DNA of 64,000 bases from assembly GCA_963772375.1 (NCBI GenBank), contig CAVYXG010000001.1:124001-188000 (forward strand), given 5' to 3'. Positions 53,126 to 60,544 of this stretch are shown here, one piece after another (position 1 is the stretch's first letter; each line of letters starts with the position of its first letter). The stretch is from DATBHM01 sp963772375 (GTDB taxonomy: Bacteria; Actinomycetota; UBA4738; JACQTL01). The position numbers and the translations under genes were made by a program. The notes below the pieces were generated by a model. That model was not told the DNA's origin, ran no database searches, and saw nothing but the letters and a program-made list of their open reading frames with translations.

Positions 53126-54226
53126 ATGGACGACGGAACGCTGATGCGACAGGCGCTGCGGCTCGCGGAACGCGGGCGCGGCCTTGTCTCCCCGAACCCG
53201 CTGGTGGGCGCGCTCGTCGTGCGCGACGGCCGTGTGGTGGGGGAGGGCTGGCACGAAGGGCCGGGGACCCCGCACGCCGAGGCCATGGCGCTCGATGCCG
53301 CCGGCGATCTCGCCCGAGGGGCACAGCTCTACGTCACGCTCGAGCCGTGCGACCACTTCGGGCGGACCCCGCCCTGCACGCAGGCCATCGTCCGCTCCGG
53401 TGTTGCGGAGGTCGTGGCCGCGATGCGCGATCCGAACCCGGTCGTGGACGGTCGCGGCTTCCGGCGGCTCCGGTCGGACGGCGTCCTGGTCCGGGAGGGC
53501 GTCCTGGAGGCCGAGGCCGCCCGCCAGAACGCGCCGTTCGTCCGCCACGTCACCACCCAGCTGCCGCTCGTGACCCTGAAGGCCGCCGCGACGCTCGACG
53601 GCAAGGTGGCGGCCCGGGATGGTTCGTCACGGTGGATCACCGGCGAGGCGGCCCGGGCCGAGGTCCACCGCATGCGGGGAGCGGCCGACGCCATCGTGGT
53701 CGGGGCCGGCACCGCCGTGGCCGACGACCCCGCGCTCACCGTGCGGGATCCTGCGTACCGGGGACGTCCGGTGCTCCGCGTCCTCGTCGACGCGTCGGGG
53801 CGGGTCCCGCCGACGGGCCGGCTGTTCTCGGACGAGGCCCCCACGCTCGTGGCCACCACGGACGCGTGCGCCCCGGACGCGCCGGAGGCCTGGCGCGTCG
53901 CGGGTGCCGAGGTCGTCGCGCTCCCCACCGACGGGTCGAACGGCGTCGCGCTCGGCGACCTCGTCGCGGTCCTGGGCAAGCGCGGCGCGCAGTCCGTGCT
54001 GATCGAGGGGGGGCCGACGCTGTCGGCGAGCGCCGTACGGGATGGCCTGGTGGACCGCGTCATCGTGTTCCTGGCCCCGAAGCTGCTGGGCGGGGCGGAC
54101 GCCCCGGGCGTGCTGGGCGGCGAGGGCCTGGCCCCCGTGGACCGCGCTGTGCGGCTGGAGATCGTGTCCGTCGAGCGGATCGGCGACGACCTGAAGGTGG
54201 AGGCGGATGTTCACCGGGATCGTTGA
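53126..54226 (+). CDS. ribD: Bifunctional pyrimidine deaminase/reductase RibD
   Basis: Second and third steps of riboflavin synthesis. Deaminase: SPNPLVGALVVRDGRVVGEG, zinc motif PHAEAMAL and EPCDHFGRTPPC. Reductase from about residue 145: VTLKAAATLDGKVAARDGSSRWITG, VVGAGTAVADDP, LIEGGPTLSAS. 366 residues. ATG 53126 has AGGTGG close upstream; GTG 53069 and 53099 are in frame. Overlaps ribE by 20 bases. Confidence 0.95.
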   Translation: MDDGTLMRQALRLAERGRGLVSPNPLVGALVVRDGRVVGEGWHEGPGTPHAEAMALDAAGDLARGAQLYVTLEPCDHFGRTPPCTQAIVRSGVAEVVAAMRDPNPVVDGRGFRRLRSDGVLVREGVLEAEAARQNAPFVRHVTTQLPLVTLKAAATLDGKVAARDGSSRWITGEAARAEVHRMRGAADAIVVGAGTAVADDPALTVRDPAYRGRPVLRVLVDASGRVPPTGRLFSDEAPTLVATTDACAPDAPEAWRVAGAEVVALPTDGSNGVALGDLVAVLGKRGAQSVLIEGGPTLSASAVRDGLVDRVIVFLAPKLLGGADAPGVLGGEGLAPVDRAVRLEIVSVERIGDDLKVEADVHRDR

Positions 54227-54809
54227 GGAGCTGGGCCGGGTGGCCGGCCTGGAGGACGCCCGACTCGTGGTGGACTGCGACGTCGCGGTGCAGGACTCGC
54301 CGGTCGGCGCGTCCGTCGCGGTGAACGGCGTGTGCCTGACCGTGGTGGAGCGGACCGACGCGCGGCTGGCGTTCGACATCACCGAGGAGACGTTCGACCG
54401 GACCACGCTCGGCGGGCTCGGGCCCGGCGCCGGGGTGAACCTCGAGCGGCCCGTCTCGCTCATGGCCCGGATGGGTGGGCACATCGTGCAGGGCCACGTC
54501 GACGGCGTGGGAACCGTGGCCCGCGTGGAGGAACAGGAGGGCGGCGCCACGTTGTGGATCACCCTGCCGGAGGGGCTGGAGCGCTACGTGGTGGAGAAGG
54601 GCTCGATCACCGTCGACGGCGTCAGCCTGACGACCACCGGCGTGGACGGCGGCGGGTTCGGCGTGGCGCTGATCCCGCACACGCTGGCAGCGACGACGCT
54701 CGGTTCGGTCGGGCCGGGCGACCGGGTGAACCTCGAGGTCGACGTGCTCGCGAAGTACGTGGAACGGCTGCTCGGGATGGCGAAGGAACGACCGGATCAA
54801 GGAGCGTGA
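54207..54809 (+). CDS. ribE: Riboflavin synthase alpha subunit
   Basis: Dismutates two lumazines to riboflavin. Two lumazine-binding repeats: MFTGIVEELGRV ... VNGVCLTVV and GGHIVQGHVDGVGTV ... SITVDGVSLTTTG. 200 residues, usual length. Inside the FMN-controlled operon. Confidence 0.96.
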   Translation: MFTGIVEELGRVAGLEDARLVVDCDVAVQDSPVGASVAVNGVCLTVVERTDARLAFDITEETFDRTTLGGLGPGAGVNLERPVSLMARMGGHIVQGHVDGVGTVARVEEQEGGATLWITLPEGLERYVVEKGSITVDGVSLTTTGVDGGGFGVALIPHTLAATTLGSVGPGDRVNLEVDVLAKYVERLLGMAKERPDQGA

Positions 54810-54810
54810 G

Positions 54811-56082
54811 ATGACCGAGGACGCGGACCGCAACGTGTTCGACCCGATCGAGGACGCGATCGAGGAGATCAGGGCCGGCCGGATGGTGATCGTCGTGGAC
54901 GACGCCGACCGGGAGAACGAGGGCGACCTGATCCTGGCCGCGGCCACCGTGTCGCCCGAGGCCATCGCGTTCATGGTCCGCCACACGAGCGGCGTGATCT
55001 GCATGCCGGTCGTGGGGGAGCGCCTCGACGAGCTCCGCATCCCCCTGATGGTGAGCGACGTCACCGACCCCCAGCGGACGGCCTTCACCGTGTCGGTGGA
55101 CGCCCGCACGGGCACGACCACGGGCATCTCGGCGGCCGACAGGGCCCGGACCATCGAGGCCCTGGTCCACCCGGACACGTCGCCCGAGGACCTCGTCCGG
55201 CCGGGCCACGTGTTCCCCCTGCGGTACCGCCCGGGAGGCGTGCTGAAGCGCGCCGGCCACACCGAGGCGGCGGTCGACCTCGCGGTGCTCGCCGGGCTGT
55301 ACCCGGCCGGCGTGCTGTGCGAGATCGTGAACGAGGACGGCACGATGTCCCGCCTTCCCAACCTCGTCGGGTTCGCGAAGGAGCACGGCCTCAAGCTCAT
55401 CTCGATCGCCGACCTCATCCAGTTCCGGCGCCACCGGGAGCGCCTCGTCGAGCAGGTGGCGGAGGCCCGTATCCCCACGGAGCACGGCGAGTACCGCGCC
55501 GTCGCGTACGAGAGCTCCGTGGACGGCCGCGTCCACGTGGCCATGGTCCTGGGCGACGTCGGGGACGGCGAGCGGATCCTGGTGCGAGTGCACTCCGAGT
55601 GCCTGACGGGTGATGTCTTCGGCTCGCTCCGATGCGACTGCGGACAGCAGCTCGAGGCGGCGCTGCGCAAGGTCGGGGAGGAGGGCCGCGGCGTCGTCCT
55701 GTACATCCGGGGCCACGAGGGGCGCGCGATCGGCCTCACGCACAAGCTCCGCGCGTACCAGCTCCAGGAGGCCGGCCGGGACACCGTCGAGGCGAACGAG
55801 GACCTGGGGTTCCCACCCGATCCCCGCGACTACGGCATCGGCGCGCAGATCCTCGTCGACCTGGGGGTCCGCTCGATGCGCCTGCTGACGAACAACCCCG
55901 CCAAGCGGGCCGGCCTGGAGGGCTACGGGCTCTCGATCGTGGAACGCCTCCCGCTGGTCACGGAGCCGACCGAGGAGAACATCGGCTACCTCACTGCCAA
56001 GCGGGAGAAGCTGGGGCATCTCATCGACAACCTCGACGTCGCGCCGGCCCCGGCCGAGGCCGAGACGGCGGCACCGACGTGA
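54811..56082 (+). CDS. ribBA: Bifunctional DHBP synthase / GTP cyclohydrolase II
   Basis: RibB half: VIVVDDADRENEGDLILAAA, RHTSGVICMP and GHTEAAVDLAVLAG. RibA half: VRVHSECLTGDVFGSLRCDCGQQL with the three zinc Cys, YIRGHEGRAIGL, NEDLGFPPDPRDYGIGAQIL and LTNNPAKRAGLEGYGL. 423 residues. Supplies both branches of riboflavin synthesis. Starts one base after ribE and its stop overlaps ribH. Confidence 0.96.
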   Translation: MTEDADRNVFDPIEDAIEEIRAGRMVIVVDDADRENEGDLILAAATVSPEAIAFMVRHTSGVICMPVVGERLDELRIPLMVSDVTDPQRTAFTVSVDARTGTTTGISAADRARTIEALVHPDTSPEDLVRPGHVFPLRYRPGGVLKRAGHTEAAVDLAVLAGLYPAGVLCEIVNEDGTMSRLPNLVGFAKEHGLKLISIADLIQFRRHRERLVEQVAEARIPTEHGEYRAVAYESSVDGRVHVAMVLGDVGDGERILVRVHSECLTGDVFGSLRCDCGQQLEAALRKVGEEGRGVVLYIRGHEGRAIGLTHKLRAYQLQEAGRDTVEANEDLGFPPDPRDYGIGAQILVDLGVRSMRLLTNNPAKRAGLEGYGLSIVERLPLVTEPTEENIGYLTAKREKLGHLIDNLDVAPAPAEAETAAPT

Positions 56083-56555
56083 GGACGTTCGAGCCGAGGC
56101 TCGAGGGCCGGGGACGGCGTTTCGCGATCGTCGCCGCGCGGTTCAACGAGGTCGTCGTCCGGCAGCTCGTGGAGGGCGCCGAGGCCTGTCTCGCCAAGCA
56201 CGGCGTGGACGGCGACGACATCGACGTCGCATGGGCCCCGGGGGCGTTCGAGATCCCGATGGTCGCCGGGCGCCTCGCCGGGACGGCTCGCTACGACGCC
56301 GTGATCTGCCTGGGCGCCGTGATCCGGGGGGAGACCGCCCACTTCGACTTCGTCGCCGGGGAGGCGGCCCGGGGCATCCGGGAGGCGGGGATCGCCACCG
56401 GCGTCCCCGTCATCTTCGGCGTGCTCACGACCGAGACGTTCGCCCAGGCGATGGACCGGGCGGGCGGCAAGCACGGGAACAAGGGCTGGGACGCCGCCAT
56501 GGCCGCCCTGGAGATGGCAGGATTGCTCGAAGAGCTCCCCAAACGGGAGTCCTGA
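56079..56555 (+). CDS. ribH: 6,7-dimethyl-8-ribityllumazine synthase
   Basis: 158 residues: FAIVAARFNEVVVRQLVEGA, WAPGAFEIPMVA, CLGAVIRGETAHFDFVAGE with the catalytic His region, and VIFGVLTTETFAQAMDRAGGKHGNKGWDAA. GTG overlaps the ribBA stop (GTGA). Last gene of the riboflavin set. Confidence 0.96.
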   Translation: MRTFEPRLEGRGRRFAIVAARFNEVVVRQLVEGAEACLAKHGVDGDDIDVAWAPGAFEIPMVAGRLAGTARYDAVICLGAVIRGETAHFDFVAGEAARGIREAGIATGVPVIFGVLTTETFAQAMDRAGGKHGNKGWDAAMAALEMAGLLEELPKRES

Positions 56556-56572
56556 AGGGATGTGAGCCGCCG

Positions 56573-56923
56573 GTGATCGTCGAGAAGCCCTGGGGCAAGG
56601 TCACCACCTACGCCCTCAACCAGACCTCCTCGGTCCGGATCATCACGATCGAACCAGGTCAGGAGACCTCCGAGCACTACCACCAACTGCGCGACGAGAT
56701 GTGGATCGTCCTCGACGAGGACCTTCGCATCCAGATCGGGAACCGCCAGGTGGAGGCCCAGGTCGGCGAGGAGTTCGTCGTGTCGTCCGAGGAGCCCCAT
56801 CGCATCTCCAACGAGGGAACCCGCCGGGGGCGGGTGCTCGAGATCGCGCACGGTTACACGACCGAGGACGACGTGTTCCGCCTCCAGGACGACTACGGCC
56901 GGACGCTCGAACCCGAGTGGTAA
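56573..56923 (+). CDS. Cupin of the mannose-6-phosphate isomerase type II / ManC C-terminal family
   Basis: 116 residues, a single cupin: VEKPWGKVTTYALNQTSSVRIITIEPGQETSEHYHQLRDEMWIVL, then VGEEFVVSSEEPHRISNEG and DDVFRLQDDYGR. Metal ligands are His-x-His in EHYHQLRDE plus His in EPHRI. Free-standing proteins of this kind isomerise or bind sugar phosphates; the exact substrate is unknown. GTG 56573; the GAAGGGA box is rather far (14 bases). Lies 17 bases after ribH and may be cotranscribed. Confidence 0.8.
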   Translation: MIVEKPWGKVTTYALNQTSSVRIITIEPGQETSEHYHQLRDEMWIVLDEDLRIQIGNRQVEAQVGEEFVVSSEEPHRISNEGTRRGRVLEIAHGYTTEDDVFRLQDDYGRTLEPEW

Positions 56924-56976
56924 CGGGTCCGATTCCGAAGCGGTCCTGACCAGCGCGTTCGCTCCCCGTTCGGTCG

Positions 56977-57006
56977 TTGAAACGCGCGGAATCGCGGTGC
57001 TAGGCT
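56977..57006 (+). promoter_or_regulatory. Promoter of the cold-shock gene
   Basis: TTGAAA, 18-base spacer, TAGGCT. It predicts a leader of about 70 bases, a length often used by cold-shock mRNAs for temperature-dependent folding. Confidence 0.5.
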
Positions 57007-57082
57007 CCGCCCGGTTTTCCGACTCGGGGGGACCCGGTGTCCGGTGCGCTGCTGATGCACCGGGAGGTGAGGAGGGACGGGC

Positions 57083-57289
57083 GTGTCGCAGGGAACGGTC
57101 AAATGGTTCAGCAACGAGAAGGGATACGGCTTCATCGCCCGTCCCGACGGTGACGACGTCTTCGTCCATTTCTCGGCCATCGTCGGCGACGGTTACCGCA
57201 GCCTGACGGAGGGCCAGGAGGTCGAGTTCGACGTGGTGGACGGCCCGAAGGGCAAGCAGGCCGCCAACGTCCGGCCATCGGGTTCGTAG
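57083..57289 (+). CDS. csp: Cold-shock domain protein
   Basis: 68-residue OB-fold RNA chaperone: GTVKWFSNEKGYGFIARPDGDDVFVHFSAI contains RNP1 (KGYGFI) and RNP2 (VFVHF). GTG 57083 with AGGAGG seven bases before. Monocistronic, with promoter and terminator of its own. Confidence 0.96.
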   Translation: MSQGTVKWFSNEKGYGFIARPDGDDVFVHFSAIVGDGYRSLTEGQEVEFDVVDGPKGKQAANVRPSGS

Positions 57290-57312
57290 CGCTGCGACCC
57301 GACGGTCCACTG

Positions 57313-57351
57313 CGGGGCGTCCACCGGACCGTGCGTCCGGGGGACGCCCCG
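57313..57351 (+). terminator. Terminator after the cold-shock gene
   Basis: CGGGGCGTCC pairs with GGACGCCCCG, and the intervening bases pair again (CCGGAC with GTCCGG), giving one long hairpin with small bulges. No long T-run follows. Confidence 0.75.
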
Positions 57352-57409
57352 ACGTCGTTCCCGGGAACGGGTGTGACCGTTGTCATCGACAGGACGCGGC
57401 GTCGCTGCC

Positions 57410-57415
57410 TATACT
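57410..57415 (+). promoter_or_regulatory. -10 box of infC operon with a leaderless mini-ORF
   Basis: TATACT followed after 8 bases by ATG 57424, which opens an 11-codon ORF (MLAREHSGRRR). A 10-bp hairpin (GGCGCCGGCG with CGTCGGTGCC) and CTTTC follow, then the infC Shine-Dalgarno. The layout resembles an attenuating leader. Confidence 0.45.
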
Positions 57416-57495
57416 CCCGGCGGATGTTGGCTCGTGAGCACTCTGGGCGCCGGCGTTGAACGTCGGTGCCCTTTCGTCGGGGGAGGTGATGCGCG

Positions 57496-58293
57496 GTATC
57501 CGTTGATCCGCGCATCAACGACCGGATCCGGTCGCCCCAGGTCCGTCTCGTCGGTGCGGACGGGGACCAGATCGGCATCGTGACGATCCAGGATGCGCTC
57601 CGCAGGGCGCGTGACCTCGACCTCGATCTGGTCGAGGTGGCGCCGCAGGCCCAGCCCCCCGTCTGCCGGATCATGGACTACGGCAAGTACAAGTACGAAC
57701 GTGACATCCGGCAGAAGGAAGCCCGCAAGAAGCAGTCCCGGATCGAGGTCAAGGAGATCAAGTTCCGGCCCAAGATCGACCCGCACGACTACGCCACCAA
57801 GAAGGGGCACGTCGTGCGATTCCTCAACGCCGGAGCCCGGGTCAAGGTCACGATCATGTTCCGGGGTCGGGAGATGGCCCACACCGAGCTGGGGCGCAAG
57901 ATCCTCGACCGGCTCGTGGACGACCTGAAGGACCTGGCCACCGTCGACTCCTACCCGAAGCTCGACGGGCGGAACATGGTCATGGTCATCGCGCCGGTGA
58001 AGAAGCAGGTCCAGCACGAACCGCACCAGCGCTCGAGCCGGCACGCCGACGTCCCGGTTGCGGTCGCGGCGAACGGCGACGCCCCGGCCGAGGCGGAGGG
58101 CACAGCGGCCGACGCTGCCGAGGATCAGGACGAGGCGTCGTCACCGAATCCGGACTCCGAGCCGGCTGCCCCGGACGGGGAGACCCCGGAAGCTCTCGAG
58201 ACCGAAGCCGTGGCAGCGTCCGCGGGCGGCTCCGTGGATGCTCCGGCGGAGGGGCAACCGCCCGAACCGCCCGCGGCCGCCACCGGTTCCTGA
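57496..58293 (+). CDS. infC: Translation initiation factor IF-3 with acidic C-terminal extension; non-standard start
   Basis: Prevents subunit joining and checks the initiation codon. The N-domain is encoded from about 57508 (DPRINDRIRSPQVRLVG), then GIVTIQDALRRARDLDLDLVEVAPQAQPPVCRIMDYGKYKYE, and the C-domain MFRGREMAHTELG and DGRNMVMVIAPVKK. The frame has a stop at 57487 and no ATG, GTG or TTG before GTG 57580, which would delete half the N-domain. A GGGGGAGGTG box ends at 57488, so GTA 57496 or another rare codon probably initiates; infC uses a rare start in E. coli for autoregulation. A tail of about 80 residues rich in Ala, Glu and Pro is unusual. Confidence 0.88.
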   Translation, partial: VSVDPRINDRIRSPQVRLVGADGDQIGIVTIQDALRRARDLDLDLVEVAPQAQPPVCRIMDYGKYKYERDIRQKEARKKQSRIEVKEIKFRPKIDPHDYATKKGHVVRFLNAGARVKVTIMFRGREMAHTELGRKILDRLVDDLKDLATVDSYPKLDGRNMVMVIAPVKKQVQHEPHQRSSRHADVPVAVAANGDAPAEAEGTAADAAEDQDEASSPNPDSEPAAPDGETPEALETEAVAASAGGSVDAPAEGQPPEPPAAATGS

Positions 58294-58322
58294 CGGCCGG
58301 GGGCACACGGCCCGCCGTTTCG

Positions 58323-58328
58323 TACACT
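58323..58328 (+). promoter_or_regulatory. Candidate -10 box for rpmI-rplT
   Basis: TACACT between infC and rpmI; it would give a leader of about 50 bases. A small GGCCG/CGGCC hairpin just upstream may be an infC terminator. Confidence 0.4.
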
Positions 58329-58385
58329 GGACGACTGCCCCTGCCGCCTCCGGCGGCCCACCCACGTGCGAGGACGGATCCGACC

Positions 58386-58574
58386 ATGAAGCAGAAGTCG
58401 CACCGCGGCGCCGCCAAGCGGTTCCGGGTCACCCGGAACGGCAAGGTGCTCCACCGCAAGGCGACCGGCAACCACTTCCTCCGGAAGAAGTCCGGGAGCC
58501 GCCGGCGCCGCGTCGAAGGTATGTCCGAAGTCCAGGGCGAGGCGCGCACGATCAAGCGCGTCCTGGGGAGGTAG
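58386..58574 (+). CDS. rpmI: 50S ribosomal protein L35
   Basis: 62 residues, very basic: MKQKSHRGAAKRFRVTRNGK, HRKATGNHFLRKKS. Three bases before rplT, in the usual infC-rpmI-rplT order. Confidence 0.97.
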   Translation: MKQKSHRGAAKRFRVTRNGKVLHRKATGNHFLRKKSGSRRRRVEGMSEVQGEARTIKRVLGR

Positions 58575-58577
58575 GGC

Positions 58578-58940
58578 ATGGCCAGGGTCAAGCGATCCGT
58601 CCATTCGAAGAAGAAGCGCCGCGCCGTCCTCGAGGCCGCCAAGGGGTACCGGGGCGCCCGCCACAAGCGGTACCGCGTCGCCAAGGAGCAGCTGCTCCAC
58701 TCGGGCGTCTACGCGTACCGCGACCGGCGTGACAAGAAGGGCACGTTCCGCCGGCTGTGGATCACGCGCATCGGCGCGGCCTCGCGGCAGAACGGGATGT
58801 CCTACTCGACGTTCATGGCCGGCCTGAAGGCGGGCGGCGTCGAGCTCGACCGCAAGGTGCTCGCCGACATCGCAGTGCATGACCCGGAAGCGTTCACCGG
58901 CCTGGTCGAGACGGCGAAGTCCTCGCTCGCCGCCAAGTAG
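58578..58940 (+). CDS. rplT: 50S ribosomal protein L20
   Basis: 120 residues: MARVKRSVHSKKKRRAVLEA, KGYRGARHKRYRVAKEQLLHS, AYRDRRDKKGTFRRLWITRI and the C-terminal domain. In some phyla L20 represses its own operon by binding the leader; whether it does so here is unknown. Confidence 0.97.
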   Translation: MARVKRSVHSKKKRRAVLEAAKGYRGARHKRYRVAKEQLLHSGVYAYRDRRDKKGTFRRLWITRIGAASRQNGMSYSTFMAGLKAGGVELDRKVLADIAVHDPEAFTGLVETAKSSLAAK

Positions 58941-58972
58941 CGTCGCCGGCCGTCCGGCCGCCCACCGGGGAC

Positions 58973-58978
58973 TACGAT
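58973..58978 (+). promoter_or_regulatory. -10 box of near-leaderless promoter (SpoU-kinase fusion)
   Basis: TACGAT followed after 9 bases by ATG 58988; no Shine-Dalgarno. Identical hexamer and spacing to the FAD oxidase promoter. Confidence 0.5.
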
Positions 58979-58987
58979 CGGGCCCGG

Positions 58988-60442
58988 ATGATCAGCTCCC
59001 TTCGGAACCCGCGCGTCGCCGAGGCCGTCAAGCTCCGCAAGCGGGCCCTCCGGGACAAGCGGCGGCAGTTCCTGGTGGAGGGCGCGCGGTCGGTTGCCGA
59101 GGGCGTGGCCGCCCGCCCGTCGCCGCTCCTGGAGCTGTTCGTCGGCCCGGACTCGGCGGTTCACCCGGCGGTCGTCGCGGCCGGCCAGGCCGGGATCCAG
59201 ACCGTGGACGTGGCCGAGGAGGTCATCCGGGCGCTCACGTCCACCGTGACCCCCCAGGGCCTGGTCGCGGTGGCCGGCATGGTGGACGTCCCGCTCGCCG
59301 CGCTGCCCCACGTGCTGTCGCTGGCCGTGGTGCTGTTCTCCGTCCGGGATCCGGGCAACGCCGGGACCATCCTGCGCGCGGCCGACGCGGCGGGCGCCGG
59401 GGCGGTGGTGTTCTCGGAGGCGTCGGTCGATGTCTACAACCCGAAGACGGTCCGGTCGAGCGCGGGTTCGGTGTTCCATCTCCCGGTCGTCCGGGACGCG
59501 GGGATCACCGAGTCGATCGACGCGCTCCGCGGGCGGGGGTTGGCCGTGTACGGAGCCGGGACCGGCGGGGACCGCACCCTGTACGACCTGGACCTGCGGC
59601 GGCCGTCGGCATTCGTGTTCGGGAACGAGGCCTGGGGGCTGCCCGACGAGGTCGCGTCCCTCACGGACGGCGTGGTCCGGATCCCGATCCCGGGGGCGGC
59701 CGAGTCGCTGAACCTCGCCACCGCCGCGGGCGTGTTCCTGTTCGAGGCGGTGCGCCAGCGCGCGGAACGCGACGGCTCCGCCGGCTCGCTCGACGACCTG
59801 GTCGCCGGGGCCGCGCACGATATCCGGTCGCCGCTCACCGCCGTCAAGGGCTTCGTGTCCACCCTGGCCCGGCGGTGGCCGCAGATCGACGACGCCCAGC
59901 GGCAGGCCATGCTCGACGCGATCGCGTACGACGTGGAACGTATGAGCGGCGTCGTGCGGGAGCTGGTCGACGCGTCGCGGTTGTCGGCCGGCCGGCTCGA
60001 GCTGGCACCCGAGCCGGTCGAGCTCGGCGACGTGGTCCGGAGGGTCGTGCACCAGGCGACGGCAAACCGCGACTTCCCGCCGGTGGAGTGGGAGGGGGAG
60101 GACCTCCGGCTGATGGCCGATCCCCAGCGGCTGCACGATGCCCTGGCGGCGATGGTGCAGGCGGCGGGGTGGTTCGGGCGGCAGGGGCCCGTCCGGGTGC
60201 GCGCGATCCTGGACGCCAGCGTCGTGCGGGTGGACGTCGCCCGGTCCGGTGCCGACCTCGATTCCGCTCGGGCCGAGCATCTGTTCGCCGTCCGCCGGCC
60301 GGGGGAGGGAGGGGGCGCGAAGCTCGGGCTGCACGTGGCGCGCGGCGTCGCCGAAGCGCAGGGAGGCTCGCTCTCCGCCGACGTGGCGGGCGGGTTCTCG
60401 CTCCGCCTGGTGCTGCCGGCACCGAACAGCCCGCCGACCTGA
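58988..60442 (+). CDS. Fusion of SpoU/TrmH RNA 2'-O-methyltransferase and histidine-kinase-like module
   Basis: 484 residues in one uninterrupted frame. Residues 1-260: 23S rRNA/tRNA ribose methyltransferase with substrate-binding domain (NPRVAEAVKLRKRALRDKRRQFLVEGARSV) and SPOUT knot motifs (VRDPGNAGTILRAADAAGAG, VFGNEAWGLPDEV, IPIPGAAESLNLATAAGVFLFE). Residues about 268-484: HisKA-like H-box LVAGAAHDIRSPLTAVKGF with His277 as phospho-acceptor, and an HATPase-like region in which the N-box Asn and G1 Asp are not evident but a glycine segment (GGGAKLGLHVARGVAEAQGG) remains. The kinase part may be a pseudokinase or ligand-binding module. It occupies the rlmB/tsnR position between rplT and pheS. 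Confidence 0.85.
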   Translation: MISSLRNPRVAEAVKLRKRALRDKRRQFLVEGARSVAEGVAARPSPLLELFVGPDSAVHPAVVAAGQAGIQTVDVAEEVIRALTSTVTPQGLVAVAGMVDVPLAALPHVLSLAVVLFSVRDPGNAGTILRAADAAGAGAVVFSEASVDVYNPKTVRSSAGSVFHLPVVRDAGITESIDALRGRGLAVYGAGTGGDRTLYDLDLRRPSAFVFGNEAWGLPDEVASLTDGVVRIPIPGAAESLNLATAAGVFLFEAVRQRAERDGSAGSLDDLVAGAAHDIRSPLTAVKGFVSTLARRWPQIDDAQRQAMLDAIAYDVERMSGVVRELVDASRLSAGRLELAPEPVELGDVVRRVVHQATANRDFPPVEWEGEDLRLMADPQRLHDALAAMVQAAGWFGRQGPVRVRAILDASVVRVDVARSGADLDSARAEHLFAVRRPGEGGGAKLGLHVARGVAEAQGGSLSADVAGGFSLRLVLPAPNSPPT

Positions 60443-60477
60443 TCCGCGTCGACGTCACGGGCCCGGGCTGGATCAGG
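60438..60477 (+). terminator. Hairpin at the end of the fusion gene
   Basis: CCTGATCC, containing the stop codon, pairs with GGATCAGG across a 24-base GC-rich loop. No T-run, so termination efficiency is uncertain. Confidence 0.5.
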
Positions 60478-60528
60478 TGATCCGGCGCCGGCGCGCCGAC
60501 TGACGGCGGGGCCGGGGCGCTTCGTCGC

Positions 60529-60534
60529 TACACT
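60529..60534 (+). promoter_or_regulatory. -10 box of pheST
   Basis: TACACT followed after 10 bases by ATG 60545. No Shine-Dalgarno, no attenuator and no T-box seen. Confidence 0.5.
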
Positions 60535-60544
60535 TGCGCGATCC

